Shown in pieces: positions 51,553 through 59,780 of a stretch of 64,000 nucleotides of DNA. The notes beneath the pieces were generated by a model. That model did not search any database. It had not been told where the DNA came from and saw nothing but the letters and a program-made list of their open reading frames with translations. How positions within the stretch are numbered: position 1 is the first letter of the stretch; each line of letters opens with the position of its first letter. A program made the translations under genes and the position numbers. The stretch is from DAOQAU01 sp964640325 (GTDB lineage Bacteria; Cyanobacteriota; Vampirovibrionia; Gastranaerophilales; Gastranaerophilaceae), in assembly GCA_964640325.1 (NCBI GenBank), contig CAZXID010000002.1, positions 1 to 64,000 on the forward strand. Direction: 5' to 3'.

Positions 51553-52217
51553 CAGTTGATGTAATCATAAACAATCTGCCATTTTTAATGAAAGGACTTT
51601 TGGTCACACTGAAAGTTGCTTTTATCTGCATAATTTTAAGCCTATTTTCAGGGATAATTTTAGGAACATTGAGGTTTGTAAAAATCCCTGTTATAAGTTT
51701 ATTTGTAGGTGCTTTTGTTGACATTACAAGAACGATTCCGCTGATTTTGTTTATAATATTTGTTCATTTTACAATTTCGCCTTATCTGCCGGGATATTCG
51801 GCTTTTCTAAACCACATAGGAATAGACTCGTTGGAAATGTATTCGGCTATCATCGCCCTTTTTATCTTTAATTCTGCCTACATGGCAGAAATTATAAGAA
51901 GCGGACTCGAAAGTGTGGGAAAAGACCAAATTCTTGCGGCGCAATCTCTTGGACTAAGCAAGGTGCAAATTATTGAACATATAGTGCTTCCTCAAGCGCT
52001 AACCGTAATAAAACCGGCTTTAACGGCACAACTGGTTACACTCATAAAAGATACCTCCCTTGCTTCTGCAATAGGATTAATTGAGCTTACAAGATCTTGC
52101 GAAATTGTTTATGAGACTTCCTACCACGAATTTGAACTGCTTTGTTTTGCCGCTTTTGTATATATCAGTTTAAACTTTTTTGTACAAAAAATATTCAATT
52201 ATGAGGCAAGATGTTAA
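51549..52217 (+). CDS. Amino-acid ABC transporter permease
   Basis: Second permease of the pair, 222 residues. KGLLVTLKVAFICIILSLFSGIILG opens the protein, and the EAA loop reads LESVGKDQILAAQSLGLSKVQIIEHIVLPQAL (cited in part: ILAAQSLGLSKVQII). GGAGG lies just before the ATG at the end of the previous gene. Two different permeases suggest a heterodimeric channel. Confidence 0.92.
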   Translation: MTVDVIINNLPFLMKGLLVTLKVAFICIILSLFSGIILGTLRFVKIPVISLFVGAFVDITRTIPLILFIIFVHFTISPYLPGYSAFLNHIGIDSLEMYSAIIALFIFNSAYMAEIIRSGLESVGKDQILAAQSLGLSKVQIIEHIVLPQALTVIKPALTAQLVTLIKDTSLASAIGLIELTRSCEIVYETSYHEFELLCFAAFVYISLNFFVQKIFNYEARC

Positions 52218-52240
52218 GCTATTGACTTTTTTTTTAAAGT

Positions 52241-52268
52241 TTGTTAGTATTTATCTGTACTTTATAAT
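52241..52268 (+). promoter_or_regulatory. Promoter of the pilin gene at 52326
   Basis: TTGTTA (52241-52246), 16-base spacer, TATAAT (52263-52268); the leader is about 50 bases and ends in GAAAGG. Confidence 0.65.
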
Positions 52269-52325
52269 ATAAGGTTGATTGTAAAAATTTTATTGTATAT
52301 TAACTAAGCGAAAGGTAGAAAGATT

Positions 52326-52880
52326 ATGAAAAAAAGATTAGGATTTACTTTGGCAGAGGTATTAATCACTCTGGGTATTATCGGTGTAGTTGCTGCCATG
52401 ACTATTCCAACATTGATGAACCAAACCGGACAAGCTGAGTTTAAAACAGGTTTAAAAAAGATGGTTTCTGCACTTAACCAGGCTGTTACAATGAACGTTG
52501 CCCTAGACAGCGTAAGTTTTGCTGATGTAACCACAACAGCTGCAGCAACTACAACAGATCCTTTGTCTTTATATTATTTGTTCTCTAACAGAATGAATGT
52601 TATAAGCACAGGCAGCGCAACAGATGTAATTAGTGGAGCAAACGATGCGACCAACTATACCCTGTTTCTAAACGACGGGGCAGCTATTTCTTGGCTCAAG
52701 ACTGCGGGAGGATGTACTACAACAGCTCAATGCAATATTTTGGTTGATGTAAACGGAAAGAAAAGACCTAACGTATATACAACCGCATCTACTGACGTAA
52801 AAGATCAATTCGGTATTAAAATCTACGGTCAACAAGCGCTTCCTAACGCTGTCGGCAGAGATATTATGTGGGCAAAATAA
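52326..52880 (+). CDS. Type IV pilin-like protein
   Basis: A 184-residue prepilin-like protein: MKKRLG then FTLAEVLITLGIIGVVAAMT, cut after Gly 6, Glu at mature position 5. The mature part is Ala/Thr-rich. Near the C terminus it has LVDVNGKKRPN...GRDIM, the same DVNG/PN/GRD block as the protein at 38-784, so the two belong to one pilin family. Own promoter and terminator; monocistronic. Two cysteines (GGCTTTAQC) could form a loop. Confidence 0.85.
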   Translation: MKKRLGFTLAEVLITLGIIGVVAAMTIPTLMNQTGQAEFKTGLKKMVSALNQAVTMNVALDSVSFADVTTTAAATTTDPLSLYYLFSNRMNVISTGSATDVISGANDATNYTLFLNDGAAISWLKTAGGCTTTAQCNILVDVNGKKRPNVYTTASTDVKDQFGIKIYGQQALPNAVGRDIMWAK

Positions 52881-52900
52881 TTAGATTTGCTAATAAATAA

Positions 52901-52932
52901 AAAAGGTAATGATTTTTTCATTACCTTTTTTT
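52901..52932 (+). terminator. Terminator after the pilin gene
   Basis: AAAAGGTAATGA, T-rich loop, TCATTACCTTTTTTT. The -10 box of the next gene begins immediately after the T tract. Confidence 0.85.
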
Positions 52933-52934
52933 GT

Positions 52935-52942
52935 GCTAAAAT
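52935..52942 (+). promoter_or_regulatory. Extended -10 promoter, probably leaderless
   Basis: TG-C-TAAAAT (hexamer 52937-52942) ends six bases before ATG 52949. No ribosome site. Confidence 0.6.
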
Positions 52943-52948
52943 TATTAC

Positions 52949-53623
52949 ATGAAAATATCGGGAGAAAAACAGTTAGATTTATTAACCGGTTTAGTGAATT
53001 TTGTATTTAGCATTCAAAGGCACTTAACTTTTATCAAAGAAGTTAATAACCCTGAACTTAAACCTTGCATTTACGCGCTATGGCACGGACATCAGTGTTG
53101 CGTTTTCGGGGTTGAAGACAAATCTCATCTAAACGTATTAATAAGCCGCTCGATTGACGGGGAAATTATTGCAAGAGCGGTGGAAAGATTAGGCTTTAAA
53201 ACAGTCAGAGGCTCAAAAGGCAAAAAAGGCAGCGTTGAAGCCACAATGCAATTACTTGACAGGCTTAAAAATAGCGAGTGTATAGCAATGACAGTTGACG
53301 GACCAAGCGGTCCTGCCTTTAAAGTTAAAGAAGGAGTCATCAAAATAGCAAAAATGTCAGGCGCTCCGATAATCCCTGTTTATTGGTATTCTCCCCAAAT
53401 AAATTTTATCAAATTCCCCTCTTGGGATAAATTGTTGTATCCGCTTGGTGCCACTTGGCTTGTAAATTTATACGGCGAGCCCATTTACGTGAACTCGGAT
53501 AATACCGACCAACAAGATGAGCAAATCAGAATGCACCTTGAAAATGTATTAAAAGAGCTTGAAGAAAAAGCCCCTCAAGCCCATAAAGAGGCTTATAAAT
53601 TCAGATTATGGAAAAAAAATTAA
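52949..53623 (+). CDS. DUF374 lysophospholipid acyltransferase-like protein
   Basis: A 224-residue protein of the DUF374 family, related to lysophospholipid and lipid A acyltransferases. YALWHGHQ stands in place of the usual N-terminal His block; SRSIDGEIIARAVERLGFKTVRGSKGKKG and AMTVDGPSGPAFKVKEGVIKIAKMSGAPIIPV (cited in part: LGFKTVRGSKGKKG, VDGPSGPAFKVKEG) match the family. Membrane-associated; acceptor unknown. Leaderless start. It overlaps the next gene by 16 bases. Confidence 0.83.
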   Translation: MKISGEKQLDLLTGLVNFVFSIQRHLTFIKEVNNPELKPCIYALWHGHQCCVFGVEDKSHLNVLISRSIDGEIIARAVERLGFKTVRGSKGKKGSVEATMQLLDRLKNSECIAMTVDGPSGPAFKVKEGVIKIAKMSGAPIIPVYWYSPQINFIKFPSWDKLLYPLGATWLVNLYGEPIYVNSDNTDQQDEQIRMHLENVLKELEEKAPQAHKEAYKFRLWKKN

Positions 53624-54420
53624 AAATAGCTGCAATTCAAATGTCGTCAAAAATCGGCGATATTGATTTTAATATCCAAAAAATTGACGATTTGATTAAA
53701 AAAAATGTCAAGGGAAAAATTGATTTGCTTATCTTGCCCGAAGTTTGGACAATAGGCTGGATGCCTGCAAAATTTCAAGGCTCTGCCCAAGAACTTGAAA
53801 AAAGTAAAGCTTTTTTGTTCTTGTCCAAAATTGCAAAAGAATATAGCACAAATATTATAGGCGGGAGTTTTATAACAAAAAGGGATTCAAAATATTACAA
53901 TTCATGCCCTATTATAAATCATAAAGGCGAACTTTTCACAGTTTACGATAAGATGCACCTTTTTTCTTACTACGGCTGCGATGAAGGAGCTTTTGTCGAA
54001 AAAGGAAATAATCCGGTAATGGTTGAAGTTAACGGGGTTAAAATCGGCATTAGTCTCTGTTATGACATAAGATTCCCCGAACTTTACAGGGCTTATGCCA
54101 AAGCAGGGGCGGACTTGCTTATTAATATGGCGGCATGGCCCATGAAAAGAGCTGTTCATTGGGATGCTTTAACCAAGGCGCGTGCCATTGAAAACCAATG
54201 CTTTATGATCGCACTAACCCAATCTGGAAAAATTACCCAAGATGAGTGGAATTTAGGCCATTCAAAAATTATAGATTTCAACGGAGAAGTAATCTCCGAG
54301 ATAAAAAACGGTGAGGGGATAATTTTTGCCGAGCCTGATTTTGAACAGATGTATCAATTTAGAAAAAAATGCACAGTTTTACTTGATATACAAAAAAAGT
54401 ATGATGTAAAATTGTTTTGA
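53608..54420 (+). CDS. Carbon-nitrogen hydrolase (nitrilase superfamily, omega-amidase-like)
   Basis: A 270-residue amide hydrolase with the full Glu-Lys-Cys catalytic set: ILPEVWTIGW (Glu), VYDKMHLFSY (Lys) and GISLCYDIRFPELYR (Cys). The ordering and length resemble omega-amidase/NIT2 proteins, which cleave alpha-ketoglutaramate; the actual substrate is not certain. Operon with the DUF374 gene before it and the PBP4-type gene after it. Confidence 0.88.
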   Translation: MEKKLKIAAIQMSSKIGDIDFNIQKIDDLIKKNVKGKIDLLILPEVWTIGWMPAKFQGSAQELEKSKAFLFLSKIAKEYSTNIIGGSFITKRDSKYYNSCPIINHKGELFTVYDKMHLFSYYGCDEGAFVEKGNNPVMVEVNGVKIGISLCYDIRFPELYRAYAKAGADLLINMAAWPMKRAVHWDALTKARAIENQCFMIALTQSGKITQDEWNLGHSKIIDFNGEVISEIKNGEGIIFAEPDFEQMYQFRKKCTVLLDIQKKYDVKLF

Positions 54421-54427
54421 GGATGTC

Positions 54428-55792
54428 ATGAAAAAAATAAAATTAATTTCAATTTTTATAACACTATTTGTCTTTGCACAGATTGCTTGTGCAAAACCTT
54501 TTATAAACCCTATTTTTTCTGCGATATGGGATTCTGACCTCTCAAGAAGGGCTCTGATAGGAGTTTCGATTAAAGAAGTTTCAAGCGGGAAAACAGCCTA
54601 TGAAATGAACTCTAAAACCCCGATGTCACCGGCGTCTGTGCAAAAAGTCATAACTCTTTTGCCATCAATAAATACATTAAAAGAAGATTACAAATTCAGA
54701 ACAGCGCTATATAAAGGACAAGATGGAAATATTTATTTAAAATTAGGAGCAGACCCTTATCTCACAACTGCAAATTTAAGAGAATTAATCAGTGCACTTC
54801 CACAAAAACAAGACTTAAATAAACATTTTTATATTGATGATTCAATAATGGACAGCCAAGAATGGGGCGAAGGCTGGCAATGGGATGATGATTTAAACCC
54901 GCTTATGCAAAAATTCGGAGCATATAATTTAGACAGAAATCTTTTGAAAATAAATTTCTGCCCCGGCTCACAACAAGGAGCGCCGGCTGAAATTTTAACA
55001 GAAGTTTTTTATCCTACCGCATTTGCAAACAACGTAATAACGGGAAATAAAACGGAAATTAAACTTGACAGAAAAAATTATATTTCCCCCGATGTAATAA
55101 ATGTCCAAGGAACAATTTCTTATGATTATTCGATAGAAATCCCAATAAACCACCCGAGAAGATACTTTGTGCTTCGCCTTGAAGAAGTTTTGAGAAAACA
55201 AAAAGTAGGTTACTACGGCGAATTTGAAAGAATGAAACTTCCTAAAGATTCTATTTTACTGGCTGAAATAACCCATCCTATTTCACAGGCGCAGTCTGAT
55301 ATTTTAAAACAAAGCAATAATATGATGGCAGAAACAGTTTTCAAACTTGCAGGGGGCAACTACATAAATAACGCCGGCTCTGCCGAATCCGGCACAGAAA
55401 TGCTAAACAATTACTATAAAAAATTAGGCGTAAATACAGACAGCATAAAAATAGTTGATGGAAGTGGCGTTTCTAAAAATAATCTTGTAACCGCAGATTT
55501 TCTAACAAATGTTTTAGTAAAAATTGCCAAAGACCCCCCTTATAATGACTTTATAAACTCTCTGGCAAAACCCGGCGAAGGAACTTTAACAGACAGAATG
55601 CTTTATTTTAAAGATAATCTGAAAGCAAAAACAGGCACTTTATCAAATATAAGCGCCATTACAGGCTATTTAACCGCAAAAAGCGGGAAAACTTACGCAT
55701 TTTGCATTATGGTAAATGATTCCAAATCAACAAATTTCGACAAAAAAACTTTTGAAGAATACGTCTTAAGAAAAGCCTACGAAGAACTTTAG
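54428..55792 (+). CDS. dacB: D-alanyl-D-alanine carboxypeptidase/endopeptidase, PBP4 type (S13)
   Basis: Periplasmic peptidoglycan hydrolase. A signal peptide (LISIFITLFVFAQIACA) is followed by the three penicillin-binding motifs: SPASVQKV (SxxK), SNNMMAE (SxN) and KAKTGTLSN (KTG). Length 454 fits the S13 family, which has an inserted domain between the first two motifs. GAGGA precedes the ATG. Confidence 0.9.
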   Translation: MKKIKLISIFITLFVFAQIACAKPFINPIFSAIWDSDLSRRALIGVSIKEVSSGKTAYEMNSKTPMSPASVQKVITLLPSINTLKEDYKFRTALYKGQDGNIYLKLGADPYLTTANLRELISALPQKQDLNKHFYIDDSIMDSQEWGEGWQWDDDLNPLMQKFGAYNLDRNLLKINFCPGSQQGAPAEILTEVFYPTAFANNVITGNKTEIKLDRKNYISPDVINVQGTISYDYSIEIPINHPRRYFVLRLEEVLRKQKVGYYGEFERMKLPKDSILLAEITHPISQAQSDILKQSNNMMAETVFKLAGGNYINNAGSAESGTEMLNNYYKKLGVNTDSIKIVDGSGVSKNNLVTADFLTNVLVKIAKDPPYNDFINSLAKPGEGTLTDRMLYFKDNLKAKTGTLSNISAITGYLTAKSGKTYAFCIMVNDSKSTNFDKKTFEEYVLRKAYEEL

Positions 55793-55798
55793 GGGTAA

Positions 55799-55866
55799 TT
55801 TGGCTGAATAGCTGAAAGGGTGAAAGGCTTAATGGTTAAAGATTAGGGCGGAATTGCCATTCCGCC
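55799..55866. repeat. Dispersed repeat, type B, plus hairpin GGCGGAAT/ATTCCGCC
   Basis: TTGGCTGAATAGCTGAAAGG and the following GTGAAAGGCTTAATGG match the copies at 56587 and 59234. A perfect 8-bp hairpin (55847-55854, 55859-55866) follows. Coding sequence is absent from 55793-56009. Confidence 0.7.
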
Positions 55867-55931
55867 AGCACTAAAGCCACTCACGTCATTACAAGTGGGT
55901 AAATGATTTGGTTTAATACTGAAGACGTTCA

Positions 55932-55988
55932 CGTCATTGCAAGACATGGGTTGCCGACTTTTACAACTATTATCCACCGAAGCAATCT
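55932..55988. repeat. Dispersed repeat, type C (degenerate)
   Basis: CGTCATTGCAAGACATGGG...ACCGAAGCAATCT, the layout of the element before purB. Confidence 0.5.
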
Positions 55989-56009
55989 TTCACAAACCTC
56001 GGTTAAAAA

Positions 56010-57788
56010 TCATTCCTCGCATACTCCATAATTAATCGATTTTAAGGCGTTTTTTGCCCAAAAATCGTCATGCTCTAAAATATTTTCGCCTACGGCAAAA
56101 AACGCCGAGCCTGAACCCGACATAATTGCGTTGGGATATAATTTTTTAATTTCTTTTAATTCCTTGTAATCATTAATTACTGCTGTTTCCAGGTCATTGT
56201 AAAAATGTTTTTGTATTTCTTTTTTGCCTGTTTTTAGTGCCTCGACAAGTTTTTTTGTCATATTTAAATTCGGCTTATTTTTTAACTGTGAAAACTTTGC
56301 ATAAGCCTCTTTTGCACTTATGCCAAAACTTTTGGGTTTAATTAAGCAGAGGTGAAATTCCTGAAACGGCAAGGGTTCAAGAATTTCACCTCTGCCTATT
56401 GCAAGCTGACATCCGCCTTCAAGACAAAAATTAAGGTCAGAGCCAAGTTCAGCACACATTTTGTGCAGTTCCTCTTTAGAAAATACATTGTTAAAAAGTT
56501 GATTTAATCCCCAAATCGTACCTGCTGCATCTGTACTTCCGCCTGCAAGCCCTGCAGATACGGGAATGTTTTTTTCAATATGAATATTGGCTGAATAGCT
56601 GAAAGGCTGAACAGGTGAACCGTTAATTTTATTAAAAAACAATTCAGCGGCTTTATATACCAAATTCGTTTCATCATAAGGAATTTCGCTGCTTGTTCCT
56701 GAAAGTTTTATTTCAAATTTGCTGTTTTCTTCAATTTTTATTCTCAAAAAATCAAACAAATCAATTGTTTGCATAACGCTTTGAATATTGTGAAATTCAT
56801 CTTGGCGTTTGCTTAAAACTTCAAGTGTAAGATTAATCTTTGCCGGACATTTGATTTTAATCTCTTTATAATTATAATTGTCATGCTGAACTTGTTTCAG
56901 CATCTTGCCAGTGGACAAATGCTGGTTAGGTCCTGAATTAAATTCAGAATGACAATTTTTTAACAATTCTTCCGACAATTGAGCAAATTTTTCGATAGAA
57001 ATCGTTTCGCCTCTTGCGTTAAGGTCAATTTTAACATTTTCAAGAGATTTTTCAATATTTTCTTTTGAAAACCCGCCGCTTAAAAGACAATTTTTAATAT
57101 TTTTTCTCCGTTGAGAAAAAGCCGCTTTAATTGTTTTTCTAAAATGCTTATAATCGCAAAGTTTAACTTTAGGATCTTGGCGGACAATTAGTTTTACAAG
57201 AGCCGAATCAACTTTGGGGCTTGGATAAAAACATTTGCGCCCAACTGATTTAATTATTTCACAATCAGCCCAAAACTGGGACAAAATGGTTAAAAGCCCG
57301 TACTGTTTTGAAGGGCTTTTTTCTGTTGCGACAATTCTTTGGGCAACTTCTTTTTGTACCATAAGAATAATTTCTTTGATTTTATTTCTGTTTTTATTGT
57401 CTAAATCATCAATCTCACCCAAAAGGTGTGCTATTATAGGGCTTGTAATGTAATAAGGAATATTTGCTACAATTTTGACTTTTTCATCGCAAAGCAGGCT
57501 CAAATCTGTTTTTAAAATATCCTGATGCAGGATAACCAAATTATTGCAAGGGATTTTTTTTAACTCTTTTATCGCATCTTCGTCCAGTTCTATTGCAATA
57601 ACTTTTTTTGCCACTTTAAGAAGTTGTTCTGTCACAAACCCCACCCCCGCGCCGATTTCTACCACGATGTCTTCGCTTGAAATTTGCGCACTGTCTAAAA
57701 TTGCACGGATTATTTTCTCGTCGACAAGAAAATTTTGTCCGAGCCGTTTTTTTGTTCTAAAAGATTTTGCTCTTTGTAAGTAGTCCAT
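56010..57788 (-). CDS. rsmA-ispE: RsmA-IspE fusion protein
   Basis: A 592-residue fusion of two enzymes. Residues 1-275 are 16S rRNA dimethyladenosine transferase RsmA/KsgA (RLGQNFLVD, VVEIGAGVGFVTEQLL, ANIPYYITSPI). Residues about 308-592 are 4-diphosphocytidyl-2-C-methylerythritol kinase IspE of the MEP isoprenoid pathway (PAKINLTLEVL, IPVSAGLAGGSTDAAG, MSGSGSAFFAVG). The linker, about 278-303, is encoded by a type A repeat read in frame. A type B repeat encodes GSPVQPFSYSAN within IspE. rsmA and ispE are neighbours in many bacteria, so fusion by repeat insertion between adjacent genes is plausible. Confidence 0.9.
   Translation of the reverse strand: MDYLQRAKSFRTKKRLGQNFLVDEKIIRAILDSAQISSEDIVVEIGAGVGFVTEQLLKVAKKVIAIELDEDAIKELKKIPCNNLVILHQDILKTDLSLLCDEKVKIVANIPYYITSPIIAHLLGEIDDLDNKNRNKIKEIILMVQKEVAQRIVATEKSPSKQYGLLTILSQFWADCEIIKSVGRKCFYPSPKVDSALVKLIVRQDPKVKLCDYKHFRKTIKAAFSQRRKNIKNCLLSGGFSKENIEKSLENVKIDLNARGETISIEKFAQLSEELLKNCHSEFNSGPNQHLSTGKMLKQVQHDNYNYKEIKIKCPAKINLTLEVLSKRQDEFHNIQSVMQTIDLFDFLRIKIEENSKFEIKLSGTSSEIPYDETNLVYKAAELFFNKINGSPVQPFSYSANIHIEKNIPVSAGLAGGSTDAAGTIWGLNQLFNNVFSKEELHKMCAELGSDLNFCLEGGCQLAIGRGEILEPLPFQEFHLCLIKPKSFGISAKEAYAKFSQLKNKPNLNMTKKLVEALKTGKKEIQKHFYNDLETAVINDYKELKEIKKLYPNAIMSGSGSAFFAVGENILEHDDFWAKNALKSINYGVCEE
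56587..56624. repeat. Type B repeat inside the ispE part
   Basis: TTGGCTGAATAGCTGAAAGG then CTGAACAGGTGAA, matching the intergenic copies at 55799 and 59234. Confidence 0.75.
56880..56954. repeat. Type A repeat forming the RsmA-IspE linker
   Basis: GTCATGCTGAACTTGTTTC... to ...AATTCAGAATGACAA, full length with both palindromic ends, in frame. Confidence 0.85.
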
Positions 57789-57855
57789 GTTACTAATCTA
57801 TAATAATACAAACAGGGTAATGTTTTTTTCAAATTATACATGATAGTTTAAGACA

Positions 57856-57864
57856 TGTTATAAT
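57856..57864 (+). promoter_or_regulatory. Extended -10 promoter of gshA
   Basis: TGTTATAAT between the divergent rsmA-ispE and gshA genes; the leader is about 35 bases and ends in AGAGG. Confidence 0.6.
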
Positions 57865-57905
57865 TTATCGGATAAGTCGGCTGCTTTTTAGCCAAAAGAG
57901 GTTTT

Positions 57906-59225
57906 ATGTTGAAATCAAAAGATGAAACGATTTTATCTGTGTTCAAAAAAGGCTGCAAACCAAAAGAAGAATACACCGTCGGAGTTGAATACGAAAGACT
58001 TCCAATCCATGCCACAACTTACAAATCCTTAGCCTATGAAGGCGAGGGCGGGATTTATGAACTTTTAAGAGCTTTTTCAAAACTTGATAACTGGGAATAT
58101 ATAACAGACGATTACAATATCATAGGACTTAAAAAAGAAGGTGATTTAATTACTTTAGAGCCGGGCTGTCAGTTTGAACTCAGTTTAAAACCCCAAAAAA
58201 ATATCACCGATTTAAAAGCCAAAATAGACAATTTCAACAAAAAAATCACCCCTCTTTTAAGAAGATATAACATAAACTTGCTTGAATACGGCGTTTCGCC
58301 TGTTTCGACTTACAAAAATATAAAAATTATTCCCAAAAAACGCTATCATATCATGGCAAATTACCTTTGGGGAATCTTGTCTGATGTTATGATGAGAGAA
58401 ACAGCAGGAATTCAAGCCTGCTTTGATTTTTCATCGGAAAAAGACGCCATAAGAAAATTCAGGATAACAAATATGCTCTCGCCTTTTATGACAGCAATGT
58501 TTGCCAATTCACCCATAAGAGGCGGTGTTGACACGGGCTACAAAACCTTTAGAGGCTTAAGCTGGCTTAACACAGACAGCGAAAGATGCGGATTTTTAAG
58601 CAAAAATTTCTTTGAAAAAAATTCCGATTACGGCTTTAAAGATTATATTGATGATGTTATAAAAACGCCGATGATTTTTATAATGCGTGAAGGAAACCCT
58701 GTTAAAATTTTGGGCAAAATTGATTTTGAGCAATTCATTGAAAGAGGCTTTGACGGTTTTGAAGCAACTTTAGACGATTTTCTTTTGCATGCAAATTTGT
58801 GTTTTCCCGAAGTCAGATTGAGAGATTTTATCGAAATCAGAAACCATGACTGCGCCAATCATGGCATGCAATATGCAATTTTAGGCATTTATAAAGGGAT
58901 TTTATACTCGCAAGAAAACCTTAATGCGATTGAAAATCTTCTTGAAAAATTTTCTTATAACGACATCGAAGAATTCAGATATAACGTTCCAAAAAACGCA
59001 CTTGAAACAAAAATTAAAGGACATCTTGCAAAAGATATAGCAAAAGAAATTCTAAAAATAAGCCAAAAAGGGCTAAAAGAACAAGGACTCGGAGAAGAAA
59101 AATTTCTTGACCCCATAGAAGAATTTACCCTGCAAGGACTTTGCCCCGCGGATGTGATTTTAAAAAACTGGTACGGCAGCTGGAACAAAGATATTAACAA
59201 ACTTATAAAATATTTGAATAATTGA
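57906..59225 (+). CDS. gshA: Glutamate-cysteine ligase, GCS2/plant-cyanobacterial type
   Basis: First step of glutathione synthesis. The GCS2-type start YTVGVEYERLPI, then ITLEPGCQFELSLKP, HIMANYLW, METAGIQACFDF-like RETAGIQACFDFSSE, and FANSPIRGG are the conserved substrate and ATP-binding blocks. Length 439. AGAGG precedes the ATG. A glutathione synthetase gene is not in the window. The family is widespread in Cyanobacteria and plants, which supports the proposed lineage. Confidence 0.9.
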   Translation: MLKSKDETILSVFKKGCKPKEEYTVGVEYERLPIHATTYKSLAYEGEGGIYELLRAFSKLDNWEYITDDYNIIGLKKEGDLITLEPGCQFELSLKPQKNITDLKAKIDNFNKKITPLLRRYNINLLEYGVSPVSTYKNIKIIPKKRYHIMANYLWGILSDVMMRETAGIQACFDFSSEKDAIRKFRITNMLSPFMTAMFANSPIRGGVDTGYKTFRGLSWLNTDSERCGFLSKNFFEKNSDYGFKDYIDDVIKTPMIFIMREGNPVKILGKIDFEQFIERGFDGFEATLDDFLLHANLCFPEVRLRDFIEIRNHDCANHGMQYAILGIYKGILYSQENLNAIENLLEKFSYNDIEEFRYNVPKNALETKIKGHLAKDIAKEILKISQKGLKEQGLGEEKFLDPIEEFTLQGLCPADVILKNWYGSWNKDINKLIKYLNN

Positions 59226-59233
59226 CATAGCTC

Positions 59234-59357
59234 TTGGCTGAATGGCTGAACAGGTGAAGGGCTTAATGGGTGAAGGGCTTAAGGGTTTAAGCAAACACGT
59301 CATTCTGAACTTGTTTCAGAATCTCATCAGTCCGTAGGTTGGGGTTTCTACCCCAAC
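59234..59357. repeat. Cluster of dispersed repeats (types B and A) and a hairpin
   Basis: Type B at 59234-59290 (GGCTGAATGGCTGAACAGG, GGGCTTAATGGGTGAAGGG), half of type A at 59297-59330, then hairpin GTTGGGGT/ACCCCAAC (59338-59345, 59350-59357). No coding sequence is seen from 59226 to 59448. Confidence 0.7.
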
Positions 59358-59392
59358 ATTAGCTGGCATTTAAAATTTTTACAATAAAACAC

Positions 59393-59421
59393 TTGATTTT
59401 GTATCTCAAATGTGGTACAAT
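59393..59421 (+). promoter_or_regulatory. Promoter of the antitoxin gene
   Basis: TTGATT (59393-59398), 17-base spacer, TGG-TACAAT (59416-59421). RelB-type proteins usually repress such promoters. Confidence 0.65.
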
Positions 59422-59448
59422 GGAAATACAAACAAAGGAGAAAACTAT

Positions 59449-59712
59449 ATGTTAGCAAAATCAGCTTTTATACGTGCCCGAATGGAGCCAAGCTTAAAAT
59501 TATCTGTTGAATCAATTCTGGAACAAATCGGACTTAATCAAACAGAGGCTATAAGGCTTTTTTATAAGCAAATTGAACTTTGCAACGGGCTTCCGTTTGA
59601 AGTTAAAATTCCTAATGCAAAAACAAGAAAAGCTATTAATGACAGTGCTACAGGGAAAAATCAAAAAAGATTTTCCGATGTTGACGAGCTTTTTGATGAT
59701 TTGGACGACTAA
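59449..59712 (+). CDS. RelB/DinJ family antitoxin
   Basis: An 87-residue ribbon-helix-helix protein: FIRARMEPSLKLSVESILEQIGLNQTEAIRLFYKQIEL is the DinJ/RelB N-terminal DNA-binding fold (cited in part: ARMEPSLKLSVES, LNQTEAIRLFYKQI), then NGLPFEVKIPN, and an acidic tail (FDDLDD) that would bind the toxin. AAGGAG before ATG 59449 decides the start over an upstream ATG at 59410. The partner toxin is truncated to a stub directly downstream. Confidence 0.85.
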   Translation: MLAKSAFIRARMEPSLKLSVESILEQIGLNQTEAIRLFYKQIELCNGLPFEVKIPNAKTRKAINDSATGKNQKRFSDVDELFDDLDD

Positions 59713-59768
59713 TGTTTGAAATTATAAGACAAAATCAATTTAAAAAAGTAGCTAAAAAATATTTATAG
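59712..59768 (+). pseudogene. RelE/YafQ-type toxin remnant
   Basis: Starts at ATG overlapping the antitoxin stop (TAATG), reads MFEIIRQNQFKKVAKKYL and stops after 18 residues. The stub resembles the start of YafQ/RelE toxins (Met-x-Glu-Ile...Phe-Lys-Lys), which have about 90 residues. The rest has been lost; the next 12 bases already hold the -10 box of the following gene. Confidence 0.6.
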
Positions 59769-59774
59769 TATAAT
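59769..59774 (+). promoter_or_regulatory. -10 promoter of the ORF6N gene, probably leaderless
   Basis: TATAAT ends six bases before ATG 59781; no ribosome site. Confidence 0.55.
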
Positions 59775-59780
59775 TTATCC

